A DNA stretch of 64,000 nt, taken from positions 30,345,041-30,409,040 of the forward strand of contig NC_091931.1 of NCBI RefSeq assembly GCF_041260155.1, read 5' to 3'. The translations under genes were made by a program, and so were the position numbers. The DNA comes from Ptychodera flava. Lineage: Eukaryota > Hemichordata > Enteropneusta > Ptychoderidae. Under the pieces are notes generated by a model. It ran no database searches. It was given only the letters and a program-made list of their open reading frames with translations, and was not told where the DNA came from. Below are positions 50,101 to 61,012 of this stretch, in pieces (position 1 is the first letter of the stretch; each line of letters opens with the position of its first letter).

Positions 50101-51925
50101 ACACCACGCAACAAGTGGTATACGCGTTCGACATTAGCTCTCTCTTTCCAGATTGAATCAGTTACACTCTATCCCTATGTTCAACACAAATGGAACGCTC
50201 CAGTTGCTTGCAGTATTTGTGAGGGTCAGTCCATTTATTTTGAAAAGGGGGTGAGTGACAGTATTGATGAGACTAAAGTGACTAAATATGGAATATTAGC
50301 TGCTTTTAGAAGACTTGAAATATCACAAAAACGATGAACAAAATCTGAAGCTGATATGTACTGTTCATCCCTTTCGTACGACATTGAGTGTTGGAGTTTG
50401 TTTTTAGGAAATTGAATATTGAGAGAAGTTGGATGCTGAGTAATAGGGAAGATCCTGTATTTTTTTTGTAAAATGTCCACATAATCGATTTACCTTGCAA
50501 GAAAATTGACTCAGCAAACTGGTGGAGAGAAATACATGGAAAGCGCATTGACAAACAATGAGTAAAAATTTTGAAGACTAGACAATACAACAATACACAA
50601 ATCAATGTCAAGAGAATGCACGATCCTGCTCTGATAAAATTGCAGAAATTTTGACTACAGACAATAATCTTGGAAATAAAACACCGAAAACTATATGATC
50701 TGGTCTGCTTTTTGAACATGTACTTTATCTAATATGTTTTGCTTGCCTATTGCATCCCAACTACCCAGAAGAGGTATCAGTGTAGCCTTGTGCCTCGAGC
50801 TATCGGTTTTCCTGGATATTTAGCGTTGCTATTCTGAAATCTGAATTCAGATTTGTCGAAATTATCCACTTTTAAAATCAACACCTAAATGCTTCAGCAG
50901 TGATTCTTAAAAATGTCAAATTCTGAAAGTTAAAAAGACAGGAACAGTAAAACTAGCACGCCAGTTGTTTGATTACATTCCATAATGTAGCCATGCATTG
51001 TTGTCAGGATGGAAACCTTCCAAACGTTCCGGGAAAAAGAATTGTGGGAAAATGCAATTTACACTTTTTCCAGATTAGCTTCACAAATATTTCTACAACT
51101 GAGCAGCGACCATTTCAAAATGACATAGGGGGTTGGGGGTATTAAACTCAGTGAGATCCTCAATATTTGGGGGGGGGGGGGGGGTAGGGTTATGCCCACT
51201 GCCATAATTCAGCAGCTTTGCTGAGGAAACAACTCAATGTGCATTAGCTGTTAGTGTTCAAAGTTTAATGCCCTTATAATGATGGTCTCCAATGCACTGA
51301 GTTCATTCTCTCACATTGACACTGCATGTTTGTGTGTGGAGTGGAAGTCTTGATGAAAAGCAGCCTTGCTGTCGACATTGCGATAGCTATCAAATGTTGT
51401 CACAATTCTATGTTAATTGTAACAGCAAGCAATTTGGCATGAAATGTTGTGACTTTTACTACCGACTTGAATAATACCTGATTATATTTATCCGCCATGA
51501 AATTATTTTACAAAGTTTCACCACCACTGCCTCTTTCAGCCAAAACCGCCATGTGGGAATGGGGAAAATGTCACAAAAGCGCCCTCTATGGTAATTATTA
51601 AATTTCACCTTTCTCTTCCTCTGGAACCTTTCTTCACAAAGGAAATTATGTATAAGATTCTCTTAAAACACAGTGTAGTGTAAGATATATGGCATAAATA
51701 AAATTTTCAAATTTTCAAAGTTTTCATTGGGCATGAAGACGTAGTCCTTACAATCTTGATTTAGCTCCTTGAGCAGGTTATCTGTCTATGTGGTATGCAC
51801 TTTGAAAATTATCGCTTAGAAAGATTAAAAGTTGCAAAAACTTTATAGCATGATTACCGTTCTTATGCTTAGTTGTATATTTTCCTTATTACTAGTTTTA
51901 TATAAAAAAAAGCTAAAGGTAGACA
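47194..51925. other. Intergenic region and 3' flank of SH3RF1
   Basis: Nothing recognisable. It begins where duplication unit 2 ends and includes a G-run at 51168-51184. It should contain the SH3RF1 3' UTR at its right end. The longest frame (49424-49930, minus) is AT-rich and has no known domain. Confidence 0.55.
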
Positions 51926-54900
51926 TCAAAAGTGTTCCACAAAACTTCCCGGAAATAGTCCCGTTCGTCCTGTTCTTTGTAAGGTGCCTTGATACCAACC
52001 ATCATCTCTTTTCTTGTGTACAAAAACAGTGTCGCCAACTTTCAGCTCCAGTTCTGCATCACTCTGAGGTGGGTACGGGGCTATTACTCGGAACCTGCAA
52101 ACATGAAATGATAGCCATAGGTATCAAGATTTCACATCATATTTTGATTTTTCTTCCTGATTTCCCTGTTCACATAGAGTCATGTGAGACTTGTGTGCTG
52201 TAAACTCATCTATGTTCAATCGAATTCTGTTACAAAAAGACAGTACTTCATCCGTTTGATGCATGCACCATTATAATTCAAAATAGAGCCATACAATTTT
52301 TTCTTCCTTTCTTTTTCACAGTATGTATCATTTCTGAATCAGCTTTTCTGACTGCTATGTGTAAAGACTGCCAGTATTTGCCGAAGCCGAACAGACAAAA
52401 AGATGGTGATTTTAGTATGGGTTTTAGTATATCTTGGTATGAAGTTTAGGCACACACATAAATGGTCAATGATAATGGTGTTTTGCTAGTAGTAATGGTG
52501 CCCCAACCAGTGGGTGGAGTACACACCCGCTTCTGTGACAAAAGCATTGTTGTTAATGATTATTGTGAGTTTCTTGTATCAATTTTCTATTTGCCAAAGC
52601 AGCAGGGCTAGTAGGAATACATGTATGGCATGGTTAATGAGGAACGCACGGTTTTTTCTACCAAAATTCATATTGGTTAGACATGGTTATGCAGTGCTTC
52701 TACAACTACTAGGCCCGGATGACCCAGGCACCCACCTCTCTCTGGTAAATGGCATAGCCGCCGATGATGATGATGATGATGGTGGTGGTTGCATGTTTCT
52801 AGCACTACTGGCCCTACCGGCCAAAGCACCGGCTGACTCGTCTAATGATTCTGATTTCCTGTGCTGCACAATGGATGTTGGCTGCGGTGATAATTGCTCT
52901 GGGAGGGATTCTGACCTGCCATGAGTTGCATTTATGCCGTCGCTGGCACCACCCGGAGACTGCTTTGTCTTCATCAGTTTCTTCAGAAATCCACTAGATT
53001 TTTCCTTGTCTTTCTTCTGCGTTGTTCGGAAAAACAAAAACAAGAATTAGAGAGTCGTAACCTACGTCAAACACTGTCATTATTATTATCAAATGTTTTT
53101 GCACACATCATTTGCAGTTTCCTGGCAGCAAAGTGCTGGACTTGAATATACAGTCTGTATCATCAAAAGTACCATTATCATGGCATCCTGTCATGCAAAA
53201 ACTGGCGACTTGGATGGTTAAAAATGAATGGTAACAGGTTGTCTGGTTACACTACAGTGTGCAACCATTGGGCAGAGTAGGAGAAACACGTTCAAACTGC
53301 TCATCATTGAATTTTCTGTGCGGCAATGTGAAGGATTTTATCATCTTTTAACGACAAGATATGACATTCTCACCTTTACAAATGAAGCAGTAGCCGATGG
53401 AGGTAGAGAGGACACCTCTGCTGCGTTTTTATTCGGAGGTGGGATATTGGCCGCAGCCACAGAATTGTGCATGTTGGATGGCGAGTGGATCGTAGCTGCT
53501 CTCGATGGAGTTGTTGACTTGAAAGAGGTTGATGGCACGATAGTCTGCAGCGAGGGCTCGCTCTTTCTCTTTGCCGGTGGCGGTGGCGCTATACGGACTG
53601 GAAACTTACCGCTGCCGCTCCCCGACCTGTGTGACCTGGGTGAGCCATGTCTGGCGTCGCCACTGCCGTGACTGCTTATTGTGACCAAACTTTCCTTATT
53701 GCCACTGCCAGCTAAGACTATTTGGCTCTGCTCTGGCCTGAAGGAAAGATGATGTTTAAAAAAGGAAACTTGTATCATCTGATTCTATATAATCTTTCAT
53801 GATGTCATCGTCGCTCAGAACAAAGAGGTAGAAAATGGATGAATCTGTCTGACAGGGTGGTATAGTGTAGACTGACATAAAAGCACAGGAATCAGATCTT
53901 GGCTCACACCATGTTTTGTAAACAGATACTAGAATAGAACTGCAGAGTACCCCTACATATATAGGTATATAAAATTGGTGACAAGAAACTTGTAAAATAT
54001 TAAGAACAAACAAGAGTTATGGATACAATGAGACAGATTACAAAGGCCATTTTTTCTAAAAAGGGAACAACAGCAAAAATACACCTTGCCAGAATAGAAA
54101 ACAGAAAACACTCCCCATGGAAGAAAGTTTTGTGGTTATTTCTGATGTGAATGAAATGATACATTCATTAGAAATTGAAAACAACACAAAGTTATATCAT
54201 CAACATATACATTCCAGACTCACTTGTAAATTTGGACATAGTTTCCTGGGAATACACCCTTGGATCCGTCATGCAGGGACACGCCTTTGAACCAGCCATC
54301 TTGACATTTGTCCACAACATTATACAGCTCACCTTTCTTCAGCTCGAGCTCATCAGCTTTTTGTGGCTTGTAGGCGTACAGAGCCCGGTGTCTGAAAAAT
54401 TCATCATCAGACATGCAATATGGGAATTTTGTATGCCTCTGTCTTGTGTACGACATTTCCATACATCCAAGGGACAGAATATATACGTGTATGGGTGTGT
54501 ATGTGTATATGTTGGGGAATTATATTAAGGTAGTTCGCGCCTCGAAAGTGAAAGACTTAAACTTTTGCTCAAACTTTCCTTAAGGAATCTTTCAACCATT
54601 CTCTTTCAAAATCAAGAATAAAAATGCGGAGTCATCGTGCAAATTTTGGTACTAGGGAAACAAATAACTCAAGATTTAACGAGATTTGAAATTCAAAATG
54701 ACTACCATCCCTGTGTTAACTCTATGGAGAAAAATAAAATTTTCGAATATCGAAAAATTAAGCAAGTGAAAAGTTTTCTTTCTCCAAGAGCTTTAAAATG
54801 AACCCCCACAAGTGGTATATCAGTAAAGAATTGTAAAAGTTTGAGAGTCCAAATATCTGTCCCCGAGGCGTGTTCTACCTTAAACAGGAACTTCCCGTAT

Positions 54901-57900
54901 AAAAGCTGGATTATCATAAATCTATGCAAATGTAAAAAAGCCACGCTACTGATTGGACGTGCTGTGTTTGGTCCCAGAAACCCATAATTTTGCAATGTTT
55001 CAGGCTTTCATTATCATTGAATCTCGCATATGATGTCTGTGAATATATCGCGACTAAACTTGAGTCAAAAATAAACTGAAAAAATGTTCTGTTTTTTGTC
55101 GGAGAACGCATGTTTCAAAATGTGTTCCCCGTACGACCATTTGACCCCTCTTTGCATATGTCATGAAAGTGCCCATCATGATTATTCAAATTCATCATAC
55201 AGTCAAAGCAATGCTGTGAGAATTCAAAAACTCCCGCCCAGTGTATGCAAATCGCTGTGTCATCAGTAATCTCCCTATTGTACGCCCACGGTCCTGTAAG
55301 TTCCCATTCAAAAGGAGTGAGACTTTTATCGGACACAGGATCTGCTTCAAAGATGAATGATTACTAGTAACGTCGAATTCACACAAGATTTTTCTGTTCA
55401 GCTCCTGACTGGCTGACCCTGTTTTTTTTGACAGCAGGAGAAATTAATTTGGACTGTGAAATTTTGTCATGGTAGAAAATGGGGGTTTAGACCCTAGCAA
55501 ATATATGCTTGACAATCCTTCGAGTATGTTTGTGTACACTCACATTTATAACGACAGATGCGATGATAACTGACATGGCAGTGATAGTATTACCAGTCAA
55601 ATTTATCGGAGTAAATCAAATTTTTATACTCTGTCACTCTACACATCTAAAATTATAATTGTTAATTTCTGGTCGATCATACATAAAATTGTCTCAATTA
55701 CATATTTATGGACTCCATCATGGTATAACTTACACTGATTGCAATGATTTGGCTGTTTCATCTTTTGCTGATGCCTGATCTGTTCTGTGTGGATGTACAG
55801 GAATTGGCACTAGCAGGTCTCCACTTCCCCTCTGTAAGGAGGAAAGGTATGACAGTCATTGTCAAATCACTTGCGTTGTGCATCATGTGCCCGCCCTCTA
55901 TGATTCAAAGAATAAATCTTTTGTTTCAGTGATGAACAGGATAATGCATAAATAATGACAGTGCAAACATCAAGCAAAATGGGAGAAATTTATGTTAACT
56001 GAAACATTTTGTAAGAATTTAAGAGTCAACCATCCAACACACAAATACAAGAATTTTTGGACAAAGCTAAGAGTTCTGTTTACCAGTATTATTAAAACGG
56101 AGGGAAATAGAAGTCAGCAGTGATGCAAAACTGAAACCCACATCCCATGTGGATGAATTCAGGTTTCTCTACAGACTGAAACACATTGTTGATAGTGCAA
56201 CGGAAATTTAACAGGTGATTTGTGGGTTTAAAGTCATTTCTTCCAATCTCACTAGTTTAACATGTACACTGCTGTAGATTTCTCAATTATGATATTCTGT
56301 ATGACTAGAATGAAGATTAACAATATCTCTCTAGATTGTTGACTGTCCCTTGTGCCCATTTTGTTTGGATTGTCACGATTGGTTTTAACTGAATACTACA
56401 TGCTTAGAACTTACGTCTGAAGGCTTGAGGGGTTGCACTGACACATGCTCCTAATATCGATCTCCTGCTAGGTACAGTGAAAGGGCCAAAACAGCACAAA
56501 TGGCTGTCAAGAGACTTAAAAGCATCCATACATTCAAAGGTAACTTGAAATTCAAGGATTTTCTTTTTCAGCAATTTTTAAGGTCAAAAAATACCGTTTT
56601 CCAGGTATCACTTTTACAATTTATCACTTTTATATATCATTTTATGTGTTATTTTACAACATCGCAACCAATAATTTCCTGATTTTAGAATACTGTAGAT
56701 GGTTTATCAATTTTCAAAGACTCAATTTCATTGTCAAGGATTTTTCAAGGACATTCTGGGAGGCCTCAACATTCAAGGACTTTCAGAAGCACATGGACCC
56801 TGGACTTACATCTCTCAGGGGACACTGGAAAACAAGATAATGTAAAACCTGTAGTTAACCCCACCTGTTGTTGGCTGCTTAGCCTGCCGTTTCCATGGCT
56901 ACTATTGCTTGCTACGTTGGCAGCCCCTGGAAATGACGAGGACAGCGGCGGCTGAAGTTTTGATTCCAGCAATGTTGTTGCCCTAGTGTTACTTGTACTG
57001 ATTAGGACAGGGGCACCAATGTCCACCTCGGCCGATTGTCTGGAGGAGTCTTTGGCACCGGCGTTACTCTTGGCTGACCCTTGGACCGGAAAGAGAGTAA
57101 AAGAATGCCTCTTCTGCGAAGGTTTATTCCTGGTGATAGAGGAGAGGTTTGCGGATCAGAGATTTGTAAATCACTGACAACTTTTTATCTATTTGATAGA
57201 AGAAGTCCATGCTTTCGACTAGAAATGAAGTTTCTGTTTCCATATCTAGGAGTTACATACATAGATAATACTACTGATGTCAGCTTAGAATTGACATGAA
57301 CACATCAACAAATCACTTATATTTGTCATGTATTTAGTATACTTTCCACAAGCATTGAAGATCCTTCGAATACAGGGTATTGCTAGACTGGAAGATCCCT
57401 CGCTCGAGGGCGCTCTCTACAACCCCCCCCCCCCCCCCAGGGAGCATAGGGAGCGTCCTAGGGAGCGTCCTCGAGCGACGAATCTTTCAGTCTAGGGTAT
57501 TGCCTGCTAACAGATCTTCAGAGACAAAAGTCTGTGTTACATGAACACTTTATCTGTCTGGGGTTGTGAAAATTGCAAATGCGTGATTTCAGAAAATCGC
57601 ACAGAGTAGTTGATATGACAAACATACATTCATTTGGTGTTTTGATACAGTACTTCTGTACTTTTCTATGAGAACTATCAGTAACATGCAATATTTGAAT
57701 GAACTTTGACATGTTTCGTAAATTTGCAAAAGTAGTATTACCTAGGTCAGAGGTTACATGTAGGTGATATATTTCACTGTCACATTTCTGCTGAAACATG
57801 GTGTGACAAAAATGTCACAGCAATAATCAATTGTTCAAAACCGTGAACGATTTACCAAACACTATATTTAAAGCCCATTATGAAAGTTGAAGTACCGTAT

Positions 57901-60900
57901 ATCAGAACTAAACAGTATATGTCTGTACATGCAGCACTGTATGCAGGCAAAAGATTCTACATGTACAGCTATAATAGCACAGAATACATTTCACATTGTA
58001 TTTCACATTGTGGCACCAAGTGATTGACAATTTTTTCCCCTACCTATGCTGCTCTTCATGACTTGGAGTGTTTGAAGTATTTGCTGTTGTTGTTGTTGTT
58101 GCTGCTGCTGCTGTTGTTGTTGTTGTCGTTGAAGTGGCTGTGTTTGTGCTTGTCGCTGGTGGTTCATGGAACGATGCAACCGCGTTGATGCTGAGCTGAC
58201 CAAGCAGATTACATGAAGCCTCATTCAGCTGTGAATGACAAACGGAGAAATACTGACCAGTTAGGGGGTCTTCTATATGAATCAAAAGCTAGGGGGTCAT
58301 TCAGGCCATGACTTACATGTAACTGAGTACTCATGCTGACTACTGAGACTGTGATATGATCCTACATGTACACCTGATGTACAAATTTACAGTGTAGATG
58401 AAAGTAAAGATTGGCAAGATACTGGTAACAATGCTAGCTTCTATGGCTCAGGAAACATATGAGGCAACAGAACGACACAAAAATATCCACAGATTCATGT
58501 ACTTTCTCTCTTCTGAAAAACTTTACAACTGTGCATTCCTTCTGGAATATCAGAAAATCAACAATCAATGTACAAGAGGACTTACAGTACTTTGGCAACT
58601 TTGTACCCGCCAAACTGAATATTGAAAATTGTATAGAGTTTTTATTCACTTGTGTAGTCTCAATTACATGGCGTACCATGCACAACTGGAGCATAAACTT
58701 TATAAATTTATGGTAAACAACTTCTAAAATCAAAAGTCAACATTTCTGCCAATCCAACTGTTATTAGATTAATTCTAATACCTCTATATCCTGTATTCCT
58801 TTAATTTGAAAGACAATCGATCAACCTATGAAAAGAAGCTTTCATAAAATCTGCAATTCAATGGATTTTTGCTGGTCAACCTTTGGAATTTCTTCTGAAG
58901 TCCCCATGAAGAGCTTATACCTTAATCTCGGTACATGTACAAACAAGCAGTACCCACCTATACAATAGTTCATCACTACACAAATTTAGCACAACAGCAT
59001 TGTGTTATTCTTTAAAACTTTGACATGGAGGATAAAATAAAGATCTCATATTTGGGTATAAAGGTATGTTTTCTAAGACAATTGGGTACTTCAGTACAGC
59101 CAGTAACTAGTGCATGAAAAAATGTAAGGGAAGCCTTTCCTTGAATTTGTAACTAAGACATGACCTTGGAAGAGCACAAACGCACAAGTACATGTATTTT
59201 CTGTTTCGCACACAAGTTTCTACATGGCATTGTTCAGGTCTGGCATACAATGATACCACATATTTGAAACATTTTGAACAAAAAATGTTACAATGTGTGT
59301 TTTCGAGTTATGTCTCTGCAGAGTGCATATGGAATAAAGTATAACATCTTGCCACGGAGGACCTCACGCAATGGCAGTATCCTTTGATACTGAGCGTTAA
59401 ACATACTTACATGTATAAGACATAGGAGTGTTTACAGTGGTGAAACATTAAGGCATGCACATAAAAGAGAAACAAAATGAAAGAAATAAATGTGGAATTG
59501 TCAAAAAAAACCAATGTCATTGTAGTTACATTTATTTGATTTTGTTGCATTTGCTGACAAAAAATATTGCTCTTTCACAATAAAGAGGATTTGACAGGGA
59601 TATTTTGCCAATTTTTGGGCACTGTGATTTACAGATAAATAATAGAGCACTTGTTCAATGTAATGGAGGACAATGATACTGACTACATCAAAGAATGCAC
59701 CAGTGTTCTTGAAATCATTGACGCATTCATTGTTGGTATTGATATAATACTATCTTTTCATCCAAAACATGAAAATCTGTTACCTGAGTGGATAGTGAAC
59801 TCTGACCCCTACATAAGAGGTATTACACTATCAGACTACCAGTAAATTATTTTGCAGTATGCAAATGGACATCACCTCTCAGTAACTGTATAATATCATA
59901 TCTTCTTTGACAGTGCGTTTTTTGACATTTCATGACAAATTCATACAAATTTATAAACCTAAGTTTCCTCATTGACTTATTTTTTCGTCTGTTTTGTTGA
60001 TCATCTATTTATTAAATTTTATGATCCATTTGGTATTTGCATGCTTGACCCAGAATCTGAGAACACCACATAAATCTCATAGAAATCATGTGCCATAAAT
60101 TCTAATATGATATTCTCTTGAAAGAATCCTTGCTAATTTTCTTAGGCAACATAAACTCAATTACACAGTAAAGAATACCTGCGGCATATCAGAAACTATG
60201 TAGGCTGGCCATGATTACAACCATCATATGTTTTGATTTGTTACTAATCATGAACACAATTACATCACATTAAATTTAAAGCATAACATCACAATGTTGT
60301 TCAGGATTGCAAAGCTGGTACATATAACACATGCCCGGGTCCTCTGTCATTTTATTGGTTTTTCCCTCGGTATACTATTAGAGTCTAATGGGAGATGGCA
60401 GAAGAGCTGATATTGTTTATAAACCATATACATTTGTTGTTCAACCTGTAGCATAACTAATTAACTTCACCATCACATGTGTAGCTTTGGCCCATGGCTG
60501 TATTATGTGAGTGTTAACTGCATATTACGTAGTACACTTCATGGAACATGTCGTAAATGGTGTAAATCACACAGACTGTTTTTCTGACCCTGGGGTGACA
60601 CTGGTTCAATTTTGTTTCGGTATCGATACTTTTTGGATTACTGTACTCAGTGCATGCCACAGTTATGAATATTCATGTCGCCTGAGATTAGGTAGGAAGG
60701 TAGTGCTTATATGAGCCCAGCAATGCAAAAGCACTACTGGGTTCCTATGTTGGTGCCAAGCAAGAGGGAAACTTTCCCTGCCACATTGACTGTATAGTGT
60801 CTACACTCAGTTCAACACACTAAATGTTTCATAAATGAGTGGCAGAGAAGGCTCCCTAGCTATGCAAATATGTGCAGTCTGTGATAAACAAATTTATACA

Positions 60901-61012
60901 TGCAATTTGAACTCACCTCCACATATGATAACGGAAATATTCCGATTTTATCTCCTCGCTGACCTTCAGCCCAATTTTCATCAACTCTTTTAATGATAGT
61001 GAAGATATCGCC
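51926..61012 (-). CDS. SH3RF1: POSH/SH3RF E3 ubiquitin ligase scaffold, 3' part (8 exons)
   Basis: POSH is a RING-type ubiquitin ligase and Rac/JNK-pathway scaffold in the cytosol. Exons in transcript order: 61012-60917, 58228-58044, 57129-56865, 55831-55734, 54391-54224, 53737-53374, 53016-52736 and 52094-51926. Phases agree at every junction and the total is 1626 nt, 541 residues plus TGA. Residues 1-32 are the C-terminal half of SH3-2 ([10 protein letters not shown]-type, IFPLSYVE); 95-182 include QKRHSF and the APVLIS block of the Rac-binding region; 216-271 are SH3-3 ([25 protein letters not shown]); 393-410 are [18 protein letters not shown]; two HGR/HRKSES-type serine motifs follow; 487-541 are SH3-4 ending FPGSFVEHF. 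The RING and SH3-1 exons lie beyond 64000. Linkers are shorter than in human SH3RF1. Invertebrates usually have one POSH gene, so SH3RF1 versus SH3RF3 cannot be resolved. Confidence 0.93.
54529..54879. mobile_element. 351-bp MITE with TTAA target duplication (piggyBac-like)
   Basis: Ends GGTAGTTCGCGCCTCG and CGAGGCGTGTTCTACC are inverted, with TTAA on both sides (54525-54528, 54880-54883). TTAA duplication suits piggyBac-type mobilisation. It lies in an SH3RF1 intron. Older relatives are at 21123, 25208 and 33319. No coding content. Confidence 0.75.
57383..57494. mobile_element. 112-bp MITE with 8-bp target duplication
   Basis: CTAGACTGGAAGATCCCTCG at the left pairs with CGACGAATCTTTCAGTCTA at the right. 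GGGTATTG flanks both sides (57375-57382, 57495-57502). A C-run of about 17 bases lies in the centre. Located in an SH3RF1 intron. The 8-bp duplication suits hAT-type mobilisation. Confidence 0.75.
58082..58127. repeat. (GTT)n/(GCT)n trinucleotide repeat inside an SH3RF1 exon
   Basis: On the coding (minus) strand the repeat is read as a run of Thr with four Ala and a further Thr run; another frame would give poly-Gln. The linker between SH3-2 and SH3-3 tolerates low-complexity sequence. Confidence 0.85.

Noticed and set aside
58003-58224. Poly-Gln protein frame
   Set aside because: The adjacent frame is the one with correct splice phase and POSH similarity (YVE-LNEA, then [10 protein letters not shown]).
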